A stretch of 64,000 bases of DNA from Lysinibacillus sp. JNUCC-52 (lineage in GTDB: Bacteria; Bacillota; Bacilli; Bacillales_A; Planococcaceae): the NCBI RefSeq assembly GCF_015999545.1, contig NZ_CP065546.1:2037501-2101500 (forward strand). The letters are read 5' to 3'. Positions 35,082-44,115 of the stretch are shown here, one piece after another. A program made the translations under genes and the position numbers. Position 1 is the stretch's first letter. The number at the start of each line of letters is the position of its first letter. The notes under the pieces were generated by a model. The model did no database searches. It was not told the DNA's origin and saw only the letters and a list, made by a program, of their open reading frames with translations.

Positions 35082-35306
35082 GTCTCTCCCCCTCAAAAAA
35101 TTAATCTACATTTGAATCCAATTTGATTATAGCATGAACAAGCTCTGAAATATACTTTTTCTATTCATTTTCCACCATTTCACAATTTACATTTTTCTCT
35201 ATTATTCTACTTGTATTACTTAATGTCAAATGTAGTCATCATTCGTAAAATTTGATAGAATAATGAGGTGTCTAGCATTTAGACAACTTTAAAGGAGCGT
35301 AAATTC

Positions 35307-37670
35307 ATGTTCTCAATTTTTAAACGCAACAACGAGCAAACAAGTGCTCGTCAATTAAAACGCTACTATAAAATAGTAGAGCAAATTAATAATCTAGAAG
35401 AAAACTATGTCAATAAGTCAGATGCTGAATTAAGAGAAATGACTTTTATTTTCAAGGATCGCTTAGAACAAGGCGAACCAATTACATCAATTATCCCAGA
35501 CGCATTTGCAGTTGTACGCGAAGCCTCAAAGCGTGTTTTAGGAATGCGCCATTTTGATGTACAGCTGATTGGTGGACTTGTATTAACAGAAGGCAATATT
35601 GCAGAAATGCCTACAGGTGAAGGGAAAACGCTTGTCGCTTCACTGCCCTCTTATGTACGCGCATTAGAAGGTAAAGGTGTTCATGTCATCACAGTCAATG
35701 ACTACTTAGCTAAACGTGACTTTGAGCTTGTTGGACAAATTCACCGCTTCCTAGGTTTAACAGTTGGATTAAATATTCCAATGATGGAACCTACTGAGAA
35801 AAAAGAAGCGTATAACGCAGATATCACGTACGGTGTAGGTACAGAATTTGGTTTCGACTATTTACGTGACAATATGGCACATAGCTTAGCGGATAAAGTG
35901 CAAAGTGCTTATCATTTCGCCATTATCGATGAAGTCGATAGTGTGCTTATTGACGAAGCAAAAACGCCACTAATTATTGCTGGTAAAATGCCTGCAAATG
36001 ATGAGCTACACCGCATTGCAGCAATGTTAGCTAAACGCTTTAAAGCTGAAGAAGACTATGATTTTGATGATGAAACAAAAGCTACTTCTTTAACAGATAA
36101 AGGCATTGAAAAAGTAGAGGCTGCTTTCAATGTTGATAATTTATATGATTTAGAACATCAAACACTTTATCACTATGTGATCCAAGCTGTTCGTGCCCAT
36201 GTCATGTTCCAGCGTGACGTTGATTATATCGTTAAAGAAGATAAAATCGAGCTTGTAGACATGTTCACAGGTCGTATTTTAGAAGGTCGTTCTCTTTCTG
36301 ATGGCTTACACCAAGCTATCGAAGCAAAAGAAGGCGTAACAATTACAGAAGAAAATAAAGCACAGGCACAAATTACAATTCAAAACTATTTCCGTATGTA
36401 TCCGAAGCTTTCTGGGATGACAGGTACAGCGAAAACACAGGAAAAAGAAATTCGTGAAGTGTATGGCATGGAAGTAATTCAAATTCCAACAAACCGTCCA
36501 CGTCAACGTGTTGATCAACCTGATATGATTTTCAAAACGCAAGCTGCCAAATATAAATTTGTAGCTGCTGAAGCGAAACAACGACATGCTAAAGGACAAC
36601 CAGTGTTAATTGGAACAACATCTATTCTACAATCCGAAATGGTTGCAGATCATTTGAAAAAAGAGGGCCTGAAATTCCAATTGTTAAATGCAAAAACGGT
36701 TGAACAAGAAGTTGAGCTTATTTCTCAAGCAGGTCAAAAAGGACGTATTACCGTTGCTACAAATATGGCTGGTCGTGGTACAGATATCGTGCTAGGCGAC
36801 GATGTCCATGAACTTGGTGGACTGTATGTTATCGGTACCGAAAAGCATGAAAGCCGACGCGTTGATAATCAGCTGCGCGGTCGCTCTGGTCGTCAAGGTG
36901 ACGTAGGTGAAAGTCGCTTCATTCTCTCTATTGAAGATGATATGTTCCGCCGCTATGCAAAAGAAGAAGTTGAAAAATTCTCTGCAAAAATGGTTGTGGA
37001 TGAAAATGAGGTCATTCAAAACAAAGATGTACAAGAGCTAATTAATCGTACACAGCGCATTGTTGAAGGCTCACAATACGGCATGCGTGAGTACAATTTA
37101 AAATTAGACGATGTTATCAATGATCAACGTACTGTTATTTATGGTTTACGTGACAAGATTTTAGCTGGCGAGGATTTAATGGGTGAGTTGAAAAAAATGC
37201 TGAGCGAAACGGTCGATTTTGCAGTGCGAGATGCTGCGCCTGAAGAGCTCCCTTCTGTAGAATGGGCTTATGACCAAATGGAAAATTCACTTAATTCGTT
37301 ATTCATTACTCCAGTCACGATCGATCGTGAAGTAGGTAAAGTGAAGCAAATTTTAGCTGATGTCCAGCCTTCTGAGCAAGAACTCCTTGATCATATGCAA
37401 AAATTTGCAGAAAATGAGCAAGTAATGGCTGTTATTCCACAAGTTATGTTGAGTTATTTAGATAGTGGCTGGGTGAAGCATTTAGAAGCAATGGCTCACT
37501 TAAAAGAAGGTATTGGCTTACGTCATTATCAACAAGAAGATCCAATGCGTATTTATCAACGCGAAGGACTTGAATTATTCGGAAAGAACTTCCAGGAATT
37601 ACGCCGTTCTATTATTATTGAAATTACAGGCTTCATGAAAATGATTGAAGGACAACAGGAGGTACAATAA
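35307..37670 (+). CDS. secA2: Accessory preprotein translocase ATPase SecA2
   Basis: 787 residues, shorter than housekeeping SecA. Walker A MPTGEGKT (101-108), DEVDS (208-212), the preprotein cross-linking region, and motor motifs TNMAGRGTDIVLG and QLRGRSGRQGD are intact. It stops after the helical scaffold (residue 787) and lacks the C-terminal linker and zinc-binding CxCxSGxxxxxCHG tail. This is the form seen in the B. anthracis SecA2 system that exports S-layer proteins. Preceded by AAAGGAG. Its stop codon overlaps the slaP start, so the two are translated together. Confidence 0.9.
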   Translation: MFSIFKRNNEQTSARQLKRYYKIVEQINNLEENYVNKSDAELREMTFIFKDRLEQGEPITSIIPDAFAVVREASKRVLGMRHFDVQLIGGLVLTEGNIAEMPTGEGKTLVASLPSYVRALEGKGVHVITVNDYLAKRDFELVGQIHRFLGLTVGLNIPMMEPTEKKEAYNADITYGVGTEFGFDYLRDNMAHSLADKVQSAYHFAIIDEVDSVLIDEAKTPLIIAGKMPANDELHRIAAMLAKRFKAEEDYDFDDETKATSLTDKGIEKVEAAFNVDNLYDLEHQTLYHYVIQAVRAHVMFQRDVDYIVKEDKIELVDMFTGRILEGRSLSDGLHQAIEAKEGVTITEENKAQAQITIQNYFRMYPKLSGMTGTAKTQEKEIREVYGMEVIQIPTNRPRQRVDQPDMIFKTQAAKYKFVAAEAKQRHAKGQPVLIGTTSILQSEMVADHLKKEGLKFQLLNAKTVEQEVELISQAGQKGRITVATNMAGRGTDIVLGDDVHELGGLYVIGTEKHESRRVDNQLRGRSGRQGDVGESRFILSIEDDMFRRYAKEEVEKFSAKMVVDENEVIQNKDVQELINRTQRIVEGSQYGMREYNLKLDDVINDQRTVIYGLRDKILAGEDLMGELKKMLSETVDFAVRDAAPEELPSVEWAYDQMENSLNSLFITPVTIDREVGKVKQILADVQPSEQELLDHMQKFAENEQVMAVIPQVMLSYLDSGWVKHLEAMAHLKEGIGLRHYQQEDPMRIYQREGLELFGKNFQELRRSIIIEITGFMKMIEGQQEVQ

Positions 37671-38569
37671 TGGGTTTATTTTCATTTTTTAAGAAATCAG
37701 ACAAAATCGTTCAAGAAAACACAATTGATTCTAAAGATTTACTAGGAAAAGTTTCAGCAAATAAAGGTGACAATCGTGACGTTGTAACGAAACTTTCATT
37801 CCATCCTGAATGGGATGTACCTCAGGAACAAAAATACATTTTTAACTTCCTAGCAAATGACCTAGAGCCATTAAAACCAAATCAATTATCACTATCATCT
37901 ATTAGTATTGAAGAGGAGCCACGCACGGGCAAATGGCTTGTACGCGCCTTCTTCCGTTCATCATTAGCAGAAGCAATTGAACTAGGTGAAATTGAATTAT
38001 TCATTATGGATAAAAATGATGAGCTAATAGCTTCTAAAAAATTCGATTTTAAAGCGCTTGGCACAATTCCAGCTGAAAGTGCACGTCCATGGGTATTTGA
38101 ATTTGAAAAATCAACTATTAAAGTTGACGAAGTACCAGAAGACGGCTGGAAAATTGCCTTTAACCTTGTCTCATTACGTGGTCACCAATTAGAGTTAGAC
38201 CCTACATGGGAGAAACAGTTACCAGCTGCACAAAAGGAAGAGCTTGCAAAAATCGTGAGTACATTACCAAAGTTAGGTGAAACGGAAGTTAACTTCACTG
38301 GTCTACAAGCAAAGCTTGCTGATAATGGGAACCTAAATGTATCCATCTTTATCCGTAATGGTCACAACAAAGCGATTAATTTAGAGCAATTACCATTAGA
38401 AATCATCGATGCAACAGGTAAACAAATTGCAAAAGGTTCCTTTACAATGGATCCAATCTTAACTGTCCAACCGAACTCAACAAAACCTTGGACATTCATT
38501 TTCCCAGCTGAACTTGTTGATGCACAACAAGCTGATCTTTCTCGCTGGACAGCACGCGTTACTCAATAA
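37670..38569 (+). CDS. slaP: Accessory Sec system S-layer assembly protein SlaP
   Basis: 299 residues, cytoplasmic with a basic hydrophobic N-terminus (MGLFSFFKKSDK). Two related beta-rich halves, each with a conserved RPW/KPW signature (SARPWVFEFE at about 140, STKPWTFIFP at about 278), make a duplicated SLAP domain. In B. anthracis SlaP works with SecA2 to secrete S-layer proteins Sap and EA1. Overlaps secA2 by one base, and has AGGAGG inside the 3' end of secA2. Confidence 0.88.
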   Translation: MGLFSFFKKSDKIVQENTIDSKDLLGKVSANKGDNRDVVTKLSFHPEWDVPQEQKYIFNFLANDLEPLKPNQLSLSSISIEEEPRTGKWLVRAFFRSSLAEAIELGEIELFIMDKNDELIASKKFDFKALGTIPAESARPWVFEFEKSTIKVDEVPEDGWKIAFNLVSLRGHQLELDPTWEKQLPAAQKEELAKIVSTLPKLGETEVNFTGLQAKLADNGNLNVSIFIRNGHNKAINLEQLPLEIIDATGKQIAKGSFTMDPILTVQPNSTKPWTFIFPAELVDAQQADLSRWTARVTQ

Positions 38570-38577
38570 AAACAGCA

Positions 38578-38613
38578 AAAATCCTTCTTTTTTCGGAAAG
38601 AAGGATTTTTTTA
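38578..38613 (+). terminator. Terminator of secA2-slaP
   Basis: AAAAATCCTTCTTT pairs with AAAGAAGGATTTTT with a short loop, followed by further Ts. Confidence 0.9.
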
Positions 38614-38648
38614 GTGAAAATATGGTGCTCACTTTCTCGCGGAAGTTG

Positions 38649-38780
38649 AACAGCGCTTCACTCCAGTTTACAGCGTTTCATTGACTTCTATCGGCGGTTC
38701 GTCCGAGTTATCGGCGATAAGCACTGTCCTTCTGGCGATTACCGTACTTTACTGGCAATCCGCACGTCCTTCTAGCACAT
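38649..38780. repeat. Array C, degenerate 20-21-bp phased repeats
   Basis: Diverged cores start near 38649 (AACAGCGCTT), 38669 (TACAGCGTTT), 38690 (ATCGGCGGTT), 38710 (ATCGGCGATA), 38731 (TCTGGCGATT), 38751 (ACTGGCAATC) and 38771 (TCTAGCACAT), spaced 20-21 bp. It looks like a decayed member of the array A family and fills the space between two convergent terminators. Confidence 0.7.
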
Positions 38781-38781
38781 A

Positions 38782-38818
38782 AAAAGGCGATATTTGCACA
38801 ATGCAAATATCGCCCTTT
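38782..38818 (-). terminator. Terminator of the LysM-NlpC/P60 gene
   Basis: GGCGATATTTGCA pairs with TGCAAATATCGCC (13 bp, 3-base loop) followed by TTTTTATG on the minus strand. Confidence 0.9.
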
Positions 38819-38820
38819 CC

Positions 38821-39750
38821 TTATTTCACTGTATCGAATCGTTTATAAGCTACTAATCTAGTTGACCAGTAAGAGTACGTAACATCAGAAAGTTCTACAC
38901 CATCCGTACCTGCGTGGATAAATTTATTGTTACCGAGGTAAATACCCATATGAGAAATACCTTCTTTATACGTATTTTCAAAAAATACTAAGTCTCCTGG
39001 TACAGGATTTTTCACTTGCGTTGTACTGTTATTGAAATAGCCTTCGCTGCTATCTCGTCCAATTTTCAAACCGCCTTGATTGAAAGCGTAAAAAATAAAT
39101 CCACTGCAATCAAGACCTTCTGGTGTGTTTCCGCCATAAAGATATGGCGTTCCAATTAGTTTATTAGCCAGTTCCACCGTTTTTTTGTATATAGCCTGTC
39201 CATTCGCTGTCGGATCTTGATTTGTTACTTTTGATGGTGCCCCCGTATCTGAAGTCACATTGTTATGTATTGTATCACCCTCGGGTATTACGGCTACTGG
39301 AGAAATTTTTAACACTTGTCCAATATAAATCGTGTCGTTCTCTATTCCATTCCAATCTTTAAGCTCTTTTAATGTCACATTGTATTGCTTTGCAATTTTC
39401 GAGAGCGTATCGCCTTTAATAACTGTATGAACGGCAGTCGATGGCTTAGAAGGTGTAGTTGTTGTTGGCTTTGACGGTTTAACTGTTTCCGTTGTAGGTT
39501 TTGACGGTTTTACCGTTTCAGCTGTCGCCTGCTTTGTAATCTCTAGTTTTTGGGCTACATAAATCGTATCCTTTGATAAATTGTTCCATTTTTTTATGTC
39601 TTGAATTGTCACTTGGTGGGTTTGGGCGATTTTGGATAACGTATCGCCTTTTTGTACTGTATATGTTGCAGCTTCTGCAGTTTGTATTGCAAAAAATGAA
39701 GTAGCAATAGTGCTTAAAGCGAGAATTCTCCATTTTTGTGATTTTAGCAT
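38821..39750 (-). CDS. Secreted LysM-NlpC/P60 cell wall endopeptidase
   Basis: 309 residues: signal peptide (about 1-27, ending TAEA), LysM at about 29-72 and 107-150, separated by a Thr/Lys/Pro linker with a repeated TVKPSKPTTE unit, then NlpC/P60 at 185-305 with the catalytic Cys in GLDCSGFIFY and His in ISHMGIYLG and KFIHAG. Such enzymes cut D-Glu/diaminopimelate or related stem-peptide bonds and are typically involved in cell separation. Convergent with slaP. Confidence 0.93.
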   Translation of the reverse strand: MLKSQKWRILALSTIATSFFAIQTAEAATYTVQKGDTLSKIAQTHQVTIQDIKKWNNLSKDTIYVAQKLEITKQATAETVKPSKPTTETVKPSKPTTTTPSKPSTAVHTVIKGDTLSKIAKQYNVTLKELKDWNGIENDTIYIGQVLKISPVAVIPEGDTIHNNVTSDTGAPSKVTNQDPTANGQAIYKKTVELANKLIGTPYLYGGNTPEGLDCSGFIFYAFNQGGLKIGRDSSEGYFNNSTTQVKNPVPGDLVFFENTYKEGISHMGIYLGNNKFIHAGTDGVELSDVTYSYWSTRLVAYKRFDTVK

Positions 39751-40000
39751 ATCAAATAGCCTCCGTTCATGGTAGAATATTTCCTTGTGTGTCTATCATA
39801 CTAAAGATATGTCTAAACAAAAATCGGAAAAACTGACTATTTTTCAAACAATTTATGAATCCTATAGAATACTACAGAATCCGACTATCTACTATTAGTA
39901 TAATAATTGCAAGTTTTATAGTCCTATGATAACATACATGTCTGTATTTAAAATTTTTAGAAAGTTTTATTTTTTCAATTATAAAGGAGTTTTAGTATTT

Positions 40001-41323
40001 ATGAGAAACATCTTGATTTTCATCAAAGAGAATTTAGCTGTAGGCTTACTACTTTTTGCCTTGTTCCTAGGGGCGGGCAACATTATCTTTCCACCGTTAC
40101 TAGGCCAACAAGCCGGTGAACATATTACAATTGCTATGATTGGATTTTTAATAACGGGTGTAGGTTTACCATTACTTGCTATTGTCGCTGTTGCAAAAGC
40201 AGGTGGCGACTTACAGCTACTTTCAAGTCGTGTTCACCCTGTTTTCGGAATCATTTTCACTTCAATTGTCTATTTAGCAATCGGGCCATTTTTCGCCGTT
40301 CCGCGTACTGGCTCTGTGTCTTACGAAATCGGCATTGCACCATTTCTTTCAGAGGCAGCACAAGCACATTGGGCTCCTCTATTTATTACATCGATCGTAT
40401 TTTTTGCGTTTATACTTTATTTAGCCTTCAATCCTTCTAAACTAGTAGATCGTGTAGGCAAGATTTTAACCCCTGCACTCTTAATAGTTATTTTACTATT
40501 AGCTGTTAAAAGCTTTATTACACCAATGGGTGAAGCAGGAATGGCTGTTGGGAAATACAATGTTTCGCCATTTTCCGAGGGCTTTGTTCAAGGCTATTTA
40601 ACGATGGATGTTCTCAGTGCACTTGTTTTTGGTATTGTCATTTTACAAGCTTTAAGTGATATGGGAATGAAAGATACTAAAAAGCAAGTTAAAACAACAA
40701 TTTTTGCAGGCATTGTGGCTGCCATTGGTTTAGCCTTCGTATATATTTCACTTGGCTATATCGGCAATACAAGTATAGGAGCAATAGGTACATCTGATAA
40801 TGGTGGCGTCATCATCGCAAAATCTGCAGAATACCTTTTCGGCAGCTTCGGAAGTATTATTTTATCTCTTACTATTTTATTAGCTTGTATTTCTACTGCT
40901 GTCGGCTTATTGACAGCCAATGCACAGTTCTTTAATAAGCTTTTCCCAAAAATTTCATATAAAACGTTCTTAATCGTATTTACATTATTAAGTGTAGCCA
41001 TTACAAATGTTGGATTATCAACAATTATTAATACATCACTACCCGTACTACTAATTATTTATCCACTGGCAATGGTTTTAATGGTGTTATCGCTTGCTGA
41101 TCATTTCTTTAATGGTGGACGAATTGTTTACATTTTAGCGTTAATTCCAACATTCTTTGTTAGTGTTTATGACGGCTTAAAACAAATGGAAATTAAAATT
41201 ACTTCCTATGAAAATATTTTAAAAGCATTACCACTGTACGAGCAAAGTCTTGGTTGGCTTGTCCCTGCAATGATCGGTGCGCTTATCGGCTTCATTATTC
41301 ATAAGCTTTTCAAGAAAAACTAA
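40001..41323 (+). CDS. brnQ: Branched-chain amino acid:cation symporter BrnQ
   Basis: 440 residues from the ATG at 40001, with AAAGGAG upstream; upstream ATGs have no site. About twelve membrane segments; family-typical LFLGAGNIIFPPLLGQQAG and FAVPRTGSVSYEIG. It imports leucine, isoleucine and valine with Na+ or H+. Monocistronic, ended by its own terminator. Confidence 0.93.
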   Translation: MRNILIFIKENLAVGLLLFALFLGAGNIIFPPLLGQQAGEHITIAMIGFLITGVGLPLLAIVAVAKAGGDLQLLSSRVHPVFGIIFTSIVYLAIGPFFAVPRTGSVSYEIGIAPFLSEAAQAHWAPLFITSIVFFAFILYLAFNPSKLVDRVGKILTPALLIVILLLAVKSFITPMGEAGMAVGKYNVSPFSEGFVQGYLTMDVLSALVFGIVILQALSDMGMKDTKKQVKTTIFAGIVAAIGLAFVYISLGYIGNTSIGAIGTSDNGGVIIAKSAEYLFGSFGSIILSLTILLACISTAVGLLTANAQFFNKLFPKISYKTFLIVFTLLSVAITNVGLSTIINTSLPVLLIIYPLAMVLMVLSLADHFFNGGRIVYILALIPTFFVSVYDGLKQMEIKITSYENILKALPLYEQSLGWLVPAMIGALIGFIIHKLFKKN

Positions 41324-41337
41324 ATAGGTAATGCTAG

Positions 41338-41370
41338 CAGACACGTTCTACGATAGACGTGTCTGTTTTT
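41338..41370 (+). terminator. Terminator of brnQ
   Basis: CAGACACGT pairs with ACGTGTCTG, 10-base loop, followed by TTTTTATT. Confidence 0.88.
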
Positions 41371-41433
41371 ATTCGACGTCAATATGGAAATTCATGTATA
41401 ATATATGTAAATAATTCTGAAAAGAGGTGTCTT

Positions 41434-42825
41434 ATGAAAAAAGTATTATGGTCTTTCTTGTTCGTATTGAGCTTTGTCATTTTTCCATTATCAAACGCTT
41501 CTGCTGCAAATAATAATGACCAGCAACTAGTTGAAGAAATAAAAGAAATTATAACAGAAAACTATGTTGGGAAAATTAATGGAGATCTACAAAAGGCAAC
41601 AACCATTTCTGACATTATTAATATGTTAGACCCTTATTCAACATATTTTACTAAACAAGAATTTGAAGAATTTATGAATAGCATCAATCTATCCACAATT
41701 GGTATTGGTGTTGTTATTGAGGAACATGATGATGGAATACACATTTTACAAGTAATCGACGAAGGTGGAGCATCTGATGCAGGTGTCGAGGCTGGAGATA
41801 TCATCATTTCCATTAACGGTCAATCCATAGTAGGTAACTCCATAGAAGAAGCCTCTTCCCTACTAATCGGTAATGAAGGTACACAAGTACAGGTTAAGCT
41901 ATTACACGAGAACGGGTCTACATCCACAAAAACAATTACACGTAAAAAATTCACACTGCCAAACGTAGAATCTGCTTTATTATTTGGTAATGTTGGTTAC
42001 ATAGCAATGTCTTCTTTCTCTGAAGATGGTGCGCAACTAGTAAAAGAGGCACTGATTCAGCTTAAACAGCGTGGCGCTACTTCTTTTATTTTGGATTTAC
42101 AAAATAATGGCGGTGGCTATGTTACAACAGCAGAAGAGCTTACTGGTTTATTTCCTAAAGCAAAAATAGCTTATTTATTGCAAGAAGCACATGCCTCTTA
42201 CGAAGTACGTGCTAAGCAACAAAACGTTAAATTTCCAGCAGATACTCGTATTTTAGTAAATCGATATAGTGCAAGTGCATCTGAAATGCTCTCAGCTTCG
42301 TTACAAGATCAACAATCTGCCATTCTATATGGTGAAACTACTTACGGTAAAGGGGCTATGCAAGGCTTCTATGAATTGCATGACGGTAGTTATTTAAAGC
42401 TTACTGTCGGTAAATTTACTGGTCCTGCAGGTCATACAATTAATGAAGTAGGTGTGAAGCCTAATATACAAACGAAGACTGCTCCAATTTTCCAAGCACA
42501 TTATGATGCTATTAAGGCACAATACAAAGATTATCAAGAACTAACTAGCCTAAAAAATGTACCTACTACTAAAACGTTTACTGTGAAGTTTTCACAGGCA
42601 TTCTCTACACCAATTCCTGAAGGAAGCGTACAGCTAGTTGCTTTAGGTGGAGATGAAGTTCCATTTACAACAAAGGTGGAAAAAGATAATTCCTTAATTA
42701 TTAAACCTGCTGAACCACTTGTTGAAGGGCAAGAATACATGCTGCTTGTGCATCCAACTATTCAAAAATCTTCAGGTGACAAACTACAAAAGGGGATTTA
42801 TCTCCATATAGCAGTAACTAATTAA
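41434..42825 (+). CDS. Secreted S41 (C-terminal processing) peptidase with Ig-like tail
   Basis: 463 residues from the ATG at 41434, preceded by AAGAGGTG. Signal peptide (KKVLWSFLFVLSFVIFPLSNASA), a short N-terminal helical domain, PDZ domain (about residues 80-165), S41 protease core with the Ser in YSASASEMLSA and the Lys in TYGKGAMQG (Ser/Lys dyad intact), and a C-terminal domain of about 85 residues resembling an SbsA-type Ig-like fold (TFTVKFSQAF, KPAEPLVEGQEYMLLV). CtpA-type enzymes lack this tail, which could contact the wall or a substrate. No membrane anchor visible after the signal peptide. Confidence 0.88.
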   Translation: MKKVLWSFLFVLSFVIFPLSNASAANNNDQQLVEEIKEIITENYVGKINGDLQKATTISDIINMLDPYSTYFTKQEFEEFMNSINLSTIGIGVVIEEHDDGIHILQVIDEGGASDAGVEAGDIIISINGQSIVGNSIEEASSLLIGNEGTQVQVKLLHENGSTSTKTITRKKFTLPNVESALLFGNVGYIAMSSFSEDGAQLVKEALIQLKQRGATSFILDLQNNGGGYVTTAEELTGLFPKAKIAYLLQEAHASYEVRAKQQNVKFPADTRILVNRYSASASEMLSASLQDQQSAILYGETTYGKGAMQGFYELHDGSYLKLTVGKFTGPAGHTINEVGVKPNIQTKTAPIFQAHYDAIKAQYKDYQELTSLKNVPTTKTFTVKFSQAFSTPIPEGSVQLVALGGDEVPFTTKVEKDNSLIIKPAEPLVEGQEYMLLVHPTIQKSSGDKLQKGIYLHIAVTN

Positions 42826-42846
42826 AAATAGATTTTTCCATAATAG

Positions 42847-42889
42847 AAAGCGTTTGATAGTCGCGCCAATGCGAAATCAAACGCTTTTC
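42847..42889 (+). terminator. Terminator of the S41 peptidase gene
   Basis: AGCGTTTGAT pairs with ATCAAACGCT around a 17-base loop, followed by TTTTC. Confidence 0.8.
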
Positions 42890-42913
42890 TAATCCATAAA
42901 AACCACTACAAAA

Positions 42914-42947
42914 AAGTGTTAGATTGTCTATAATCAATCTAACACTT
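42914..42947 (-). terminator. Terminator downstream of tetR and the IS-like remnant
   Basis: A 13-bp perfect stem (AAGTGTTAGATTG arm) with an 8-base loop; on the minus strand it is followed by TTTTTTG. Confidence 0.8.
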
Positions 42948-42949
42948 GC

Positions 42950-43140
42950 TGTCGACGTATTGAGACCCTCTCTATTGGTACTTCCACAGGCGTAGCGTAT
43001 GCCTTAGGAATCCTTTCCTTCGTCCCCAATGTTCTTGTGTGCCGTAGTCTTAACGCTCTCTCCAAGCTATGTGGAGATGGGTTTTATACTTCTAATAAGC
43101 TACATCTACATTCCCGACTTATGCGTTTCTCTTAGGAGAA
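42950..43140 (-). pseudogene. Possible remnant of an IS200/IS605-type tnpB 3' end
   Basis: The minus strand here is GC-richer than its surroundings and reads, across one frame, ALRLRHTRTLGTKERI, then KAYATPVEVPIERV, a pattern reminiscent of the variable C-terminus of TnpB proteins, interrupted by stops. It begins inside the last codons of tetR and is followed by a terminator hairpin. No intact transposase, no clear ends and no target duplication could be found by eye. Identification is tentative. Confidence 0.3.
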
Positions 43141-43711
43141 AAAATACATGCACTAAATTGCGTGCAAGTTCACACGGCTTGCTTTTTTGTTCTAGTAAAT
43201 TTGTTAATATTAAACGTTCAAATGAGCCAACTAAACTATCTGCTACTATTTTTATATCTATATTTTGTAATTGAAATAGACGATCACAATCATGACGATA
43301 AACTAGTTCAATAAATTGCTGTGTTAATTGTGTTTTAACGCATGATGATTGTTTAGATTCAAAAAAGCCAATTTTCGTTAGTTTCGGATTCTCAATTATA
43401 TAAAGGAACAACAAATATAGCTTTTGCTCCAACATTTGAATAAAGCCCTCTATCCCTTTTTCCACTTCTTCATTTTGATTGGACATGATTTCATTAAATC
43501 CTTGTTGGAATTTTATATTCAAATCATTATAGAGCGATTCTTTACTTTTAAAATATAAATAAAATGTAGGCTGAGTTACATCTGCCGCTTTCACTATATC
43601 GCTTATTTTTGTAGCATAATATCCCCTTTCAGAGAAAAGCTCCACAGCTTTTTCAAGTAATAATTGTTTACTTCTTTCTCCATTCGAATTAATCTTCCTA
43701 CCTCTTGCCAT
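43106..43711 (-). CDS. TetR family transcriptional regulator
   Basis: 201 residues from the ATG at 43709-43711 (AAGGTG upstream; an earlier GTG overlaps it). N-terminal HTH: KAVELFSERGYYATKISDIVKAADVTQPTFYLYFKSKE, condensed here as FSERGYYATKIS and TQPTFYLYFKSK. The C-terminal ligand domain is normal until about residue 193, after which RETHKSGM may come from an adjoining insertion remnant. A 42-bp palindrome just upstream is the likely operator. No efflux pump adjoins, so the target is unknown. Confidence 0.87.
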   Translation of the reverse strand: MARGRKINSNGERSKQLLLEKAVELFSERGYYATKISDIVKAADVTQPTFYLYFKSKESLYNDLNIKFQQGFNEIMSNQNEEVEKGIEGFIQMLEQKLYLLFLYIIENPKLTKIGFFESKQSSCVKTQLTQQFIELVYRHDCDRLFQLQNIDIKIVADSLVGSFERLILTNLLEQKSKPCELARNLVHVFFLLRETHKSGM

Positions 43712-43752
43712 ACTAGTCACCTTACTCTATTAATAAATATTCGTTTTGTTTT

Positions 43753-43794
43753 GTTTAAATATGGTATTAAAAATATTTAATACCATATTTAAAC
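43753..43794. promoter_or_regulatory. 42-bp palindrome, probable TetR operator
   Basis: GTTTAAATATGGTATTAAA, four bases (AATA), then its exact reverse complement: a 19-bp perfect inverted repeat centred 63 bp upstream of the tetR start. Size and position suit autoregulation by a TetR dimer pair. It lacks a U-tract expected of a terminator. Confidence 0.6.
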
Positions 43795-43991
43795 CCACCA
43801 TTTACCTTTTCACTGCCTGAATAATGTTAATTATAATACAATTCAAAAAATTACACTATGCATTTTTAACAATAATATGATACATGATACTTTTCTTGCC
43901 TCTTACAAACTACTACCATCAAAAAAAGAGACTACCCCACTCTTCATCACAACCCTTTACAAATGCCCTTTCACTAGCTTTAGATACAATA
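43795..43991. other. Intergenic stretch without a recognised feature
   Basis: About 200 bases between the tetR palindrome and the murJ terminator. AT-rich, with no credible start codon plus ribosome binding site on either strand. I see nothing in it. Confidence 0.5.
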
Positions 43992-44027
43992 TAAAAAGCA
44001 TGTCGGAAGTACTCCCGACATGCTTTG
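43992..44027 (-). terminator. Terminator of csaB-GT4-murJ
   Basis: AAAGCATGTCGG pairs with CCGACATGCTTT, followed by TTATATTG on the minus strand. A second smaller hairpin (GTGACTGT/ACAGTCAG) lies between it and the murJ stop. Confidence 0.8.
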
Positions 44028-44115
44028 ATAAAGATAATCTGTCTAAAATAAGCATATTTTTAACAAAGAAGAAAACGTTGATTTTTTAGCTGACTGTTTA
44101 TACAGTCACTCATTT

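Noticed and set aside
35307-37670. Housekeeping SecA
   Set aside because: The length of 787 residues, the missing zinc-binding tail and the adjoining slaP fit SecA2.
43029-43274. Plus-strand frame opposite the end of tetR
   Set aside because: It runs antisense to tetR and the IS-like remnant, with no ribosome binding site and odd composition.
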